Positions 46,210 to 56,943 of a stretch of 64,000 bases of DNA are shown here, piece by piece; position 1 is the stretch's first letter; the number at the start of each line of letters is the position of its first letter. A program made the translations under genes and the position numbers. The stretch is from Diphasiastrum complanatum (Eukaryota; Streptophyta; Lycopodiopsida; Lycopodiales; Lycopodiaceae), in assembly GCA_029204225.1 (NCBI GenBank), contig CM055094.1, positions 32,103,841 through 32,167,840 of the forward strand. The letters are read 5' to 3'. The notes under the pieces are model-generated. The model saw only the letters and a list, made by a program, of their open reading frames with translations. It did no database searches and had not been told where the DNA came from.

Positions 46210-46283
46210 TGGCTTCACCCGGACTCGAACCGGAGACCTTCAGTGTGTTAGACTGACGTGATAACCAACTACACCATGAAACC
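46210..46283 (-). tRNA. tRNA-Val (anticodon AAC)
   Basis: The minus strand folds into a full cloverleaf of 74 bases including discriminator A. The acceptor stem is GGTTTCA/TGAAGCC with one G-T pair. The D arm follows GGTGTAGTTGGTTATC. The anticodon loop is CTAACAC with AAC at plus-strand 46247-46249, and the T arm has loop TTCGAGT. No intron and no encoded CCA are present, as in eukaryotic nuclear tRNA genes. The sequence closely resembles plant nuclear tRNA-Val(AAC) as I know it. The internal A and B boxes (TGGTGTAGTTGG; GGTTCGAGTCC) look intact, so the gene is probably functional. Confidence 0.97.
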
Positions 46284-47150
46284 ATGGATATACATTGTAA
46301 AGCACAACGTGCAAGTCTCATTCTTGGTTTCCTTGCTCGTTAGCATCTTAAATCTCTTTTAAAGTTTACATCTCAAGTATGTAAAAGTTAATCCTCAAGT
46401 TTAAGTAATATAAAACTTCATATATAGTTCAATTATGAAAACTTACATTTGTAAAAGGTTAACTTCTTAGGTTACTATGATGATCATGAACTACATTTGG
46501 GCATGACTTTTGTCTTAAGTTAATGTTAGGAAATTCTCTATGAAGGTCAAGATATCTATCAATTTTACATGACCTACTCCATTAGTCTGGTTTTGACAAT
46601 GTACTTCTAATTTTTAACAAAAATCATTTTCTCAACATAGATGTAAGGCTGTCCACAAAACTTTTAATATTTAACAATTTTAATGTATAAGACAAACAAC
46701 ACTTCTGGCATTTTGAGAACTATGTTGGAATAACATACACAATTATCTGCATCAAATGCTTTTAGAGTAAAAGTTTTAAGGTGATTGTGATGTCAATTAA
46801 TTGTTTTGTTTTTAGTGAAACAAGAATAATTTCTTTTAACTAAATTTGAATATTTTCTATATTAGAGATCATATTTTGATTTTTTTTTTTTGAATACTTT
46901 TGTGATGAATCGTTTTCAAAGCTAGCAGATTCAATGACTTTCAAACATGATTTTTTATATCTTCAGTTTACAAGAGAGGTTCAAAGAACAATGTAAGCAA
47001 AAAAAAAAAAAAAAACAGCTTTATGGGTTCTTCCAAATAGATGAAGTTGGAATATCATATTTATTACCATGAAAAAGCAAACAAAGTTGTTGATGCATTA
47101 GATGAGACTTGTGTAAAACTTATATTAACAAGGTAATATAAGGTTATTGA
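46284..47150. other. No gene seen
   Basis: AT-rich, with an A-run near 46999-47017. The copia relic begins abruptly at its right end. Confidence 0.5.
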
Positions 47151-47154
47151 CGAA

Positions 47155-48956
47155 TTCTCGAGAAGAACGATGTACTTCATAAAGAAGAAATCAAAAGCCT
47201 TCAACTGCTTCAAAATCTTCAAGGAGCGTGCAGAAAAGGAGACTGGAAGGACGATCAAGGCCCTAAGGTCAGATAACGATGGAGAATATATCTCTGTCGA
47301 GTTCAAGGAGTACTGCCAAAGCCAAGGCATTGAGCAGCAATTCATCACTCCTAATAGTCCTCAGTCTAATGGCTTAGTTGAGAGGAAGAAATGAACTCTG
47401 GTCGAATCTGCTAAGTGTATGCTAGCACATGCATCGTTGCCCAAGAGGTTCTGGACTGAAGCTGTCTCCACTGCAGCTTACATCTAGAAAAGATGTTCGA
47501 CCAAAGCCCTCTCAGACAAGACACCCCACGAGGTGTGGACAGGCTAAGAGTGTTTGGGTGATTGCCTACGTGCAGATCCCAAAGGACACAAGGAAGAAAT
47601 TGGACTTCCAAGGTCTAAAGACCATCCTGATCAGATATACTTCGTCTGATAACACCTACAAGTTGTACGATCCTGATACCCAACAAATCTTGTATAGTCG
47701 GGATACAATCTTTATCAAGGATCAGTTCGTTGACCTCAAAGTCAAGGATATTGCTCAAGAAGAACCTTCATCACCTGCCATTGACACGACAATTCTAGCC
47801 TCTGGCTCAGGAATGTCTATCGTCGACCCACTTCGAGACAACGAATCAGAAAAAGATGTTGCTACTACCCAACAACATATCCCAGGAGCGGTTCATCATT
47901 CGAATCCTCTCAGAAGAACAAGCCGAGTGTGCACACAGCCCACAAGGTATACTCCTGAGTCTGCCTGTCTTTAAATGCAGGAATCCACGACAGTTGAAGA
48001 GGTACTTAGCCAACCAGACTCTGATCTTTGGAGAGAAGCTATGGACAGAGAGTATTCCTCTCTGATCAAGAATCAGACATGGTCATTAGTCGAAGCTCCT
48101 ATTGGCTACAATATTATTGATTGCAAATGGATCTTTAAGATCAAATATAACGCCAACGGAGCGATTGATCGAAGGAAGGCTAGACTGGTAGCACGAGGAT
48201 TCATCCAGATCCCAAATGTCAACTACAGTGAGACTTTTAGTCCAGTCATCAAACATTCATCGATCTGAGTGCTCCTGTCTTATGCCGCAGCTGCCAACCT
48301 CGAAGTACATCAACTCGATGTACAAACAGCCTATCTGAATGGAGTTATACAAGAAGATATCTACATGATCCATCCCAAAGAATACGTTCAAGAAGACATG
48401 AAGAATCATGTCTATAAACTCCATAAAGCATTGTACGGCTTGAAACAGTCTGCCAGATCTTGGTTTCAGAGGATCAACACATTCCTCATTGAATAAGGAT
48501 TTAAACCAAGCATTGCTAATTGCAACGTTTATTCAAAGTCAGTGCAGCAATCCTTCATTATCATCACCTTGTATGTTGATGATACGTTGCTCTTCAGCAA
48601 CAATGCCAATATGGTCAAGGATTCAAAACAGATGTTGTTCTCAGAATTCGACATGACTGATCTGGACGAAACTCACTTCTATCTTGAAATTCAAATCCAC
48701 ATAGACAAAGCAAATCGACTCATCACTCAACAAAGGTATCTTTATAATGTTCTTAATAGATACAATTTGCTGAATTGTAAATTAGCTCACTCACCAATGG
48801 ATCCAGGTCTGTATTTGTCAAAGGACCAATGTCCCCAGACAAAGCAGGAAGAGAAGCAGACGAGAGAATACCCGTATCAATCGATACTCGGATCTCTCAT
48901 GTACGCAATGGTCCGTACAAGGCCAGATATCTCTTTTGCTGAGCTCACTCAGCCAA
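47155..48956 (+). pseudogene. Ty1/copia pol: integrase core to reverse transcriptase
   Basis: It starts inside the integrase core (ALRSDNDGEYIS with the second catalytic Asp; NSPQSNGLVERKK with the Glu). After TGA for Arg at 47392 and a frameshift near 47470, one frame runs from about 47540 to 48956. It is broken only by TAA at 47972, TGA at 48266 and TAA at 48494, all explained by C-to-T changes. Reverse transcriptase motifs: WSLVEAP, CKWIFKIKYN, ARLVARGF, HQLDVQTAYLNG, YGLKQSARSW, LYVDDTLLFS, YLEIQIH, LGSLMYAMVRTRPDI. An LTR insertion at 48957 interrupts the region before RNase H. Gag, protease and the integrase finger are missing on the left, and no 5' LTR was found. Confidence 0.92.
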
Positions 48957-49781
48957 TGTAGGGTCGAAGATCTCGCGTACTATAGCCCTCCCGTCTGTCA
49001 ACAAGGGTTAGATCATTGGATAGGTACCTAACTATGCATAGGTGCTATTTTTAGTTAGTTTCCTACTTTCTTCCTTAACTCTACTCACCACTAACACTAA
49101 TCTCCCTTAACTCTACTCCTCTACACTAACATTCATCATGGTTGTAGGTGAAAGGAAGGGGATGATTAGATAAGATGGAGGGGAAAGAAGATAGAAGAGA
49201 GAGATAGAGGGAGGGTGGAGGTTAGCTCAAATGCACATTGAACTTGCTAAAGGAGAAACATAAACTATTGAAACCAAAAAACATGAACTTGAAAGCAATA
49301 GACAACAACAAGAGCAATAGCAAGCATTGAATTGCAAATGATAATGCTTCTCTTCCAAAATTGGTAGAGCTTCCTCCTTCTCATTAAGCATGAAAATAGT
49401 GTACAAATGGTGCCTTTTTATAAAAATGGAGAAGGCCCTTGCCCCTCAATCCTATTGGCTAATATTCACAATGATCCTATCCATTTATCTTGGACCCAAC
49501 TTGAACCAAGGGTCCACAAAAAGTACATTGGTAATCACAAGATTCATGTGAGTCCCAATTTGGACCCAACTCTAAAAAATCATCTCTAAGTTTAAAAATG
49601 ACTTTGGGCCTCTAGTTTTATTTTAATTCCAAGGCCCAAGTCAAGTTTATTTTATTTACAACTTTACTTGCGTGCTCATTGGGCCATGGGCTTACGCGCG
49701 CAGGATGCCATGCCCTCGCAACACATTCTATTGAATGATTTTATTTATTTACACTTTGTTGGAAATACCCCCAACATCCAA
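48952..49781. mobile_element. Solo LTR (48957-49776) with target duplication, nested in copia pol
   Basis: An 820 bp segment, TGTAGGG...CCCCCAACA, splits the copia gene. It is flanked by GCCAA at 48952-48956 and TCCAA at 49777-49781, a 5 bp target duplication with one mismatch. The copia alignment resumes right after it. Its reverse complement matches 9797-10424. In its own orientation it probably reads on the minus strand, starting TGTTGGGGG. The absence of internal sequence indicates LTR-LTR recombination after insertion. Confidence 0.85.
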
Positions 49782-50387
49782 TACATGGCTAATCCTGGAA
49801 TTACCTATTGGAAGGTTCTTATTCCAGTCATGTGATATATTCGAGCTACCATGGACCAGTGCATCTACTATGGAGATGTCAGCAACGACAATCTTCATCA
49901 GCTCAGTGAATATTCTAATGCAAGCTGGGGAGGAGATGCAGACCATCGTAAGTCCACATCTGGATTTACATTCTTCTACAATGGCGGTCCTACTTCATGG
50001 AACAGTCATAAGCAAACCTCTGTTGCACTTTCTTCTACTGAAGCAGAATATATTGCTGCTTCTCAATCTATTAAGGAAGCGTTTTGGTTGAGAAATTTGT
50101 TGTCAGACATCAATCTGTATCAGTACAGCCCTACAATTTTGTTTTGTGATAACCAAAGTGCTATTGCCTTATCGGCCAACCCTAGATTTTACTCTAGGAG
50201 TAAGCACATTGAGATAAGATATCACTACATCAGGGGCAAGGTTCTCGACAGAGAGGTGAGCTTGATGTACTGCAGAATGCAGGACATGGTTGCAGACATT
50301 TTTACGAAAGCACTAAGTGTTAATGCACACAACAGATTTTGTGCATTGCTAAGTCTGAAGATCAAGGCATTCACGGATCCAGAATAA
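49782..50387 (+). pseudogene. Ty1/copia RNase H domain, continuation after the nested LTR
   Basis: The copia sequence resumes at the equivalent of ...QYMAN and leads into the RNase H: YSNASWGGDADHRKSTSGF, TSWNSHKQTSVALSSTEAEY, FWLRNLL, CDNQSAI, SKHIEIRYHYIRG, DIFTKAL, ending FTDPE-stop at 50387. The catalytic residues (Asp in YSNASW is replaced by Asn; Glu in STEAEY; Asp in CDNQ) are visible. From 49851 the frame is open. The element's polypurine tract and 3' LTR follow directly. Confidence 0.92.
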
Positions 50388-50394
50388 GAGGGAG
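50384..50394 (+). other. Polypurine tract of the copia element
   Basis: TAAGAGGGAG lies between the RNase H stop and the LTR start TGTTGG. Confidence 0.75.
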
Positions 50395-51452
50395 TGTTGG
50401 ATTTACTCCTCCTACTCTCCTAAATCCCAATTTTAATCTGCCTCCATTCATGCTGCATATTTTTCTAACGTTTTCACACAGTCTGCATTTTCTACATGCA
50501 AGTTCGCACAAACGAAGAAAAGGCGAATGAATCACGACACTGTGTTCTTACACAGGTCATGGTGACAGGCGAAAAGGGGACACTACCTTACCGAATGCCA
50601 AAGGTGCCCTAACAGATAAGGCACCCTGTAGATCTTATCCTAAGGCCATTCGTAAGAGTGACGCACTTTTGCGTCATCACCAACATTCACTTCAGCACTG
50701 GCTGACGTGCACCCTTTTTACGCTCACCCCATGCAGTTGCGCTAACAAATTGGACAACGATTGCATCCACCCACGATCTCGTACAGACAACACATCCACT
50801 CTGTACTTTCGCATCTATGCACCTGTAATATTATGTATATATATTGGATACCATCTGCATATTCTAGGATGATAAATTCTGATGAAGCAAGATAAGTCTA
50901 GAACAAGTGAAGGAGGTTTTATTCCTCATTATAGACATAAATAAGCTTTGTAGGGCACACGGTTTCATTTGCTACAGTCTTGTGCTCTACCGCATTATTG
51001 ACTTGTATACTTGATATACTTAATCTGACACAGTTCATTTATTCTGCGTTTTTAGATTTGTCAATACTGCTATGCTTATTCTTCATTCTATCTGATCTTT
51101 CTTGTTGCTCTTTCTAGTAATAGACGATTAACTTTTAGTCTTGTCTTTCGCAAATAATTCGCGACTAATTATCAGTTGAGCACAATCTAGCTCTTCGCGA
51201 ATCATTCGCGACAGATAATTTGTCTTGCAATTCGTGACAAATTATTCATCTAGCGCTTCATCCATTTAAATGTTTGGCTACATAATCTAGAATGACTGTG
51301 ATTTCTATCACTAAAGTTCTGTTCATTCTGATAGGCCTAGTCATGCTTAGGGAGAGAGTCATTTAATCATTCCGCTGCGCACGAACATTTTCTGTTCGAG
51401 TTCGTTTCTCGTTCGTGTTCGTCATTTATTCTTCCTCCCTCTCTCCCAACAA
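50395..51452 (+). repeat. 3' LTR of the copia element (1058 bp)
   Basis: It starts TGTTGGATTT directly after the polypurine tract and ends CTCCCAACA, giving a perfect TGTTGG/CCAACA pair. A TATA-like TATGTATATATATTGG lies near 50833-50848. A cluster of TTCGCGAA-type short palindromes lies at 51150-51240. The start resembles the LTR at 62398, which is nearly the same length. Confidence 0.75.
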
Positions 51453-51723
51453 AAATAATTTGTGTTTCACTTGTAAAAATCTACTTTAAGTACATGACTT
51501 GATGGAAATTATGCTAATTATAAAATTTTGATTTAAATTTATGATTAGTTGATATTTATATGTTAACCTTTCACAAAATAAAACATGTCATTCCAGGCTT
51601 TTCATATTGTTCTAAGCTATCAATTTGTAGACTCACTTCAAAAAAAAGCTAGTAATAACAAAATTTGTTTTCCAATGTAGAGACATAGAGTTTGTTATGG
51701 CAATACCTTTGGGCATTTTTATT
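51453..51723. other. No gene seen
   Basis: Short AT-rich stretch between the copia LTR and the tandem duplication. No features recognised. Confidence 0.5.
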
Positions 51724-51762
51724 GATTCTCTATTCTTGATGGTCATATTGTCATCGATTGAG

Positions 51763-51835
<73 letters not shown>

Positions 51836-52130
51836 CACACACATTTATCTGTGGCTCTAGTTTTTTCAATATAAGTGAATGCAATCATTATTGAATTTCC
51901 CAATGTTGTCGATTGATTCTCTCATGATATGAGAGATACAAGACTGCACTTAGTTCCTCTTGACAAAGCAAGACTGAAACCTTTTGAAGCCTTTATTCAT
52001 AATCCAACAAAGTAAAATATAGCTAAAAAGTAAAATACAATACTAAAAAGCACCATAAAGCATAACCACTTTCAAGACATCCAGTTGATACCTGCCACCG
52101 TCCCACAAAACACAATTGCACAAGTTAGTT
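51724..52130. repeat. Tandem duplication, unit 1, with (CA)n
   Basis: A ~407 bp unit starts GATTCTCTATTCTTGATGG and ends CACAAGTTAGTT. It contains a CA repeat of about 80 bases (51763-51843, one G interruption). Outside the microsatellite it is nearly identical to the next 369 bases. Confidence 0.9.
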
Positions 52131-52168
52131 GAGTCTCTATTCTTGATGGTCATATTGTCATCGATTGA

Positions 52169-52213
<45 letters not shown>

Positions 52214-52499
52214 TTATCTGTGGCTATAGTTTTTTCAATATAAGTGAATGCAATAATTATTGAATTTTCCAATGTTGTCGATTGATTCTCTCATGATATG
52301 AGAGATACAAAACTGCACTTAGTTCCTCTTGACAAAGCAAGACTGAAACCTTTTGAAGCCTTTATTCATAATCCAACAAAGTAAAATATAGTTGAAAAGT
52401 AAAATACAATACTAAAAAGCACCATAAAGCATAACCACTTTCAAGACATCCAGTTGATACCTGCCACCGTCCCACAAAACACAATTGCACAAGTTAGTT
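52131..52499. repeat. Tandem duplication, unit 2, with shorter (CA)n
   Basis: Direct head-to-tail copy of the previous unit, differing at a few positions. Its CA run is about 42 bases (52170-52211), roughly half that of unit 1. Low divergence points to a recent duplication followed by microsatellite length change. Confidence 0.9.
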
Positions 52500-55377
52500 T
52501 AGTGAGGAAGACAGGTGTCATAATTGAGCGTCAGTTGTTATTCATGTCCAAAAGAAGTTATACTACTTAACAACTTCAAATAACATTATGAATCATAGTC
52601 CAGTCTTCCCAAACAAGACGTGTTTTAGCGATAGGCCAAGCCCTAATATTATCATATCAGGACAAGTGCCATGTTGATCAGTTTATGGGCAATTGTTGTC
52701 CATACTCCTGACCATATCCATGCTTTTCGGTTGTATCTCACCAAAAGTCTAAAGTAACACATTAGGATAAGGTTAAGTTTTGTCATAATTGATTGTATGA
52801 TTGTTTCAAAACAAAACCATGCTATATAGAAATCATATATCGTACATCAACCATGGTATAGGGACATTACTTTGGATAGACATGATTAAGTATTAGTAAG
52901 AGATTTCCAATGTTTCTACAAGGTATTAGGGCAGATCCATGCCATTCTAACCCTTTCGTAAAAACTACGTATCTTACACATATCCATGCTATCTAAGACC
53001 GTTTTATTGGAGTCCCTACTATTAGGTTTTTGGGAAGGATTTCTTTAGGAGTCATTTAGTCGATTTTGCTTTATGGATGTAGTATCTTTTTCTTAAGTCA
53101 TTTTTTTTTTAAAGGAAAAAAAAATTGTTGAAGGAATATAGATATTAAGATATAAAAAATTGCTCATCTCATTCTTGTTTGTGCTTCATAGAATTCGCAT
53201 AAGAATCGATAACGAGAAGTCATACCCGAATGTCTGTAGACTAAACTTCTTGAGAGGCTGCCATTATTGTTTTTTTGTAAAGGTTTTCTCTTTATACCAT
53301 AACGAAAATAAATTAGTTTTTTTAGTCCATAGCAATGTTTAAGAGTATGTAAAAACGTTTAGATAGAATACACGAAGTGTGCTAAAATGCTTGCTTTGTG
53401 AAGTATCGGTAGATAATATACCTTTTACTTTGAGTACGATAAAGCTCGGTTTGAGTATGAACTAGAATGTAGATGATAATAGGCCGCAGTGAAAAACGAT
53501 GCTAAATTATCACATGCATCGATAACAGTTTAGTATCATAGGGTGAAACTAAAAGCATAAAGCGACATTTGAGAGTATCAATTCATTGCATGATCTGAAA
53601 GTATAAGTTTTTGTTAGAGGTGAGCCATAAAGTCTCTTTCTATCCACTGTTGGATGGTAGAAGGTATAAACCTACAAAGTATTCACCGAACAAGAGTTTT
53701 TTGTGGCTTGTTGTCCATATTGAATCATAAAAACAGTAAGAGAGCTAAGTGTAGGTGATCCTACCTAGGCATTAGTTTGCATTTAAAGTATATACAAAAA
53801 GAAGAAGATACAGCTTGTTGTTCATCGTTGGATAGTTTGAAAAACCATCATCAAAAGTGAAGAGAGTGGGCTAGCTATCCTTCGCTGGACAGAAGCATTC
53901 ATAAATGTTTTACTTTGAAGCCCAAAAACAGCTACTAAAGAGAAACTTCATCGTTGTCCCTTACAGGTGAAAGGGCGTTCTTATATATGAGGCAGCTAGT
54001 AGTTCATCGTTGCCTCTTGAACATATTTGAAGAGATGTAGCTAAGTACATTATGTCCATCGTTGCTAGGCAGGATGCACATGCTTATTCTTTACAAAGAT
54101 CCATTAGATCTGTCCATCGCTAGACATTCATTTATCACATCTGTCTACATATTGAAGTGCCTACAACTGGACGTTACATCAGCATTGTCCTCATTCGATC
54201 ATTGAGGTACGGATCACAAACATTTGTTGTTTTTCTAGGCTTACGGACAATGATTGATTACTTCATGATTAAACACTTTGTTGCATACTATATGCACAGT
54301 TGGTAGACGTATTTCTGCCTATAGACCAGCGACTGACTGGTAGAATGGCCATCACACCTTTCTAAGCAATTTTTGTTGCTCTTTTCATGAGTTCATATGT
54401 ACTGGTTGATACCCTATCCCAATCCAAATTGCGATGGAGAGATAGTTTGCTTGCTTCTTTTGATTGAATGATCTGCTCTACAACATGATAATGATAACAC
54501 CTACCATCGCACTTCTGTATATGCTTTGTTTCAAGCTTGTAGCATGCTTAATTTATGGAGGATCAACCCTTCCAAAAAACAGCCATTTATTAAGAGAGTT
54601 GGCCGCCCACCAGTCCCAATGGTTGCTTTAACATAATACATAGCATAATGCTAATGATGAATATTGGCATTCCCCATGTTTTTGTGGTAATATATCGATG
54701 TCACGTAAGAAAGCTGTATTGTATGTTTAAGAGCATTTGTAGTAGTAAGACATAATCGGATTGCCTAAGAGATTATATAATTTTTGCTCCATATCTAGTT
54801 GGAGTAAGGAAGGAACTAGTAAGGAATGGGTATATAGCTCTTGAAGACTCTAATACTCCTTGTTAAGAAAGAATCATGCTTGACTTACCTAAATACCTTT
54901 CTTTGAGATGAGATGTTCTAATGTGGATGCTACATGAACATTAACCTATTATTTTCGGTTTGGAATCAATAGTACATAAGGAGGGCATCCAGGTATGAAG
55001 ATATATGAGATAACATCGGTATGAATGTTATTCTCAGCCAATAACACAATAATGTTCATGTACACATGATGAGACTTCAGGCTATGCTAAGAGTGATTCA
55101 TTTCAAAGTCTTTTTTTTTTTTTTTAAGAACTTATGTTTCATGCCTTAAAATTGATGAGGTTAGAGTTTATAAAACATAAATGCAGCTATTATAAGTTAG
55201 GTATGTACGTGTGCAGTGTCTTTACTAAGCCAAAAGAGCTTAATTCATCTTTGGCATTTTTAGGACCCCTACTCACAACATTAGATAGATTTTTCCAATA
55301 TTTTGACACTCTTCCTAAAAATATATCTAATGTGGATCAAGCATTGATCTTGAGATAAGACCAAGAGAATAAGGACA
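52500..55377. other. No gene seen; degenerate TTCATCGTTG repeats
   Basis: No coding sequence recognised over 2.9 kb. Variants of TTCATCGTTG occur at about 53821, 53879, 53947, 54003, 54055 and 54113, spacing 52-68 bases, which may be a decayed minisatellite. Confidence 0.45.
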
Positions 55378-55755
55378 AAGCATATGCATCCAAATACTCT
55401 AAGATGATCAACCTTAGGTTTCTTCAAATAAAGAGCTTCATATGGTGACTTTCCTCCAAGTGCAACATGAGGGAGTCGATTGCAAATATAGTTTGAACAA
55501 TTGATGGCCTCACCCCAAAAGTCTTTTGGCAAGGATGCCTCAATTCTAATGGTTTTGGCACATTCACACAGTGTTCTATTCTTTCTTTCAGCCACCCCAT
55601 TTTGAGATTGTGTATATGCACAAGAAAACTCCCTTTTAATGCCTTCAAGCTCACAATAATCATGAAATTTATTGGAAGTGTACTCACCACCTCCATCACT
55701 TCTAAGAATCTTGATTTTGTATGAAAATCGCTTTTCAACTAGAGCTTTCTACTAT
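55378..55755 (-). pseudogene. Copia integrase fragment
   Basis: On the minus strand the segment reads ILRSDGGGEYTSNKFHDYCE with the second catalytic Asp, then SQNGVAERKNRTLCECAKT with the Glu. It continues EASLPKDFWGEAINCSNYIC, NRLPHVALGGKSPYEALY and KPKVDHLRVFGCICF. It is the closest relative in the window of the integrase at 12600-13500 and shows which residues that copy lost. Both ends are cut: the zinc finger and first Asp upstream, and everything after FGCICF downstream. The flanking DNA shows no LTR. Confidence 0.85.
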
Positions 55756-55758
55756 GTG

Positions 55759-56238
55759 CTAGTGTTTTTCTAATTGCCCATCATACTCGTGCACATCATA
55801 CTCTTGCACTACGAGAACTTCTTTCATCGATTCAAGAGGAACGGAATGTAGAATATTAGTTTCTTCTGAAAATTGCAAGTTTCTTTCTGAACGATGTGGA
55901 ATTTTGGCAGTTCGAGTGTGGAATTCATACTCTGGTCTGTGACTATCAATATCACCAATGTGACCTTTCCTGAATAGAGATTTTGTTCTCTTAACAGTCC
56001 TTGAGTCACCTTGCACATTTCCATGAATGATTATGTTCACATGTTTGGTTCTTAGCCTACTTCCTTTGTCAGCATCCAAACATCTTGCCTTTAATTTTTG
56101 CAAACTAGGACCGCTACCATGATGTGATCCATTCAAATAAGCATGGCACCTGGAGGTTTGTATAATTGCACTCGTCATTTTACTGACAGTGGTACTGTAC
56201 AATGTCATATGATGCTTTGACACTTTGGGGCCAACCAA
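55759..56238 (-). CDS. Uncharacterised 159-codon ORF
   Basis: An uninterrupted minus-strand frame directly upstream (in transcription sense) of the copia integrase fragment at 55378-55755. Composition is protein-like: His/Arg/Ser-rich, with stretches such as SLQKLKARCLDADKGS, HVNIIIHGNVQGDS, GHIGDIDSHRPEYEF and VLVVQEYDVHEYDG. No conserved domain, signal peptide or membrane segment was recognised. It lies where a copia protease or early integrase would be, but it has none of their motifs, so it may be foreign sequence inserted in the element, an exon fragment, or a chance frame. Confidence 0.3.
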   Translation of the reverse strand: MVGPKVSKHHMTLYSTTVSKMTSAIIQTSRCHAYLNGSHHGSGPSLQKLKARCLDADKGSRLRTKHVNIIIHGNVQGDSRTVKRTKSLFRKGHIGDIDSHRPEYEFHTRTAKIPHRSERNLQFSEETNILHSVPLESMKEVLVVQEYDVHEYDGQLEKH

Positions 56239-56943
56239 CTTCCATGAATCGACTCGGACATGTTATTCATTATCCAGTCAAAACCAATTTTCCGAAATCT
56301 ACGAACTATGTTCGCAATCGATTGTTTTTGCCAGCCTATTCAACCTCTCCTGAAATCCTCTAAATCCTGAAACAATTCTAACATCGAATGTTATCGAAGT
56401 CCTGTCACATTAGTCCCACTATGCGAGCAACTCAACTTCCCGAAGTTATTGATATCAACGAACTACTCTTGTTTTCAAAGCACTCTTATGCTCGCATATT
56501 TTTTCTTTTTCCAAAAAATCTGAAGTCTACGAAGAGCTTTTCGACTTATCATCTCGCTCGTTTTCCAATTTGTTTCGTATTTTTCAATTGATTTCTGAGC
56601 CATCCGAACATAGCGATGTTCCAAGACATTCGCGAAAACCCCAAAACTATGACAACCTGGCAGTTCGTCGTTTTTGGTACAACTTATGTGCTATCATTTA
56701 TTTATTTTTACCAGCCTACACTCTATTTTTTTTCATGTTATCTTCGTCTTAAGCGTCATCATTTTTAAGAGGGGGTGATACCTTCCATTAAGTATTAGGT
56801 AATGGCCATTGGGAGGACCATGAGCATAAATAATCTGGGACCCGAGCAGCGAGTGGTGGAGGCCATGAGCTGCCCAAGAAACAGATTATTTACGATAATG
56901 GCCTGAGAGCAATGGACCACTACCTGACAAAATTTTATAGAGA
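56239..56943. other. No gene seen; possible polypurine tract
   Basis: TAAGAGGGGGTGATACC near 56767-56783 resembles a polypurine tract followed by an LTR start, but no LTR copy was found. The remainder is leader-like, with an A-run at 56963 just after it. Confidence 0.35.

Noticed and set aside
51633-51894. ORFs rich in Thr-His or Cys-Val repeats
   Set aside because: Translation of the CA microsatellite on both strands.
53821-54190. CRISPR-like regularly spaced repeats
   Set aside because: The TTCATCGTTG motif is short, degenerate and irregularly spaced, and the context is a plant nuclear genome.
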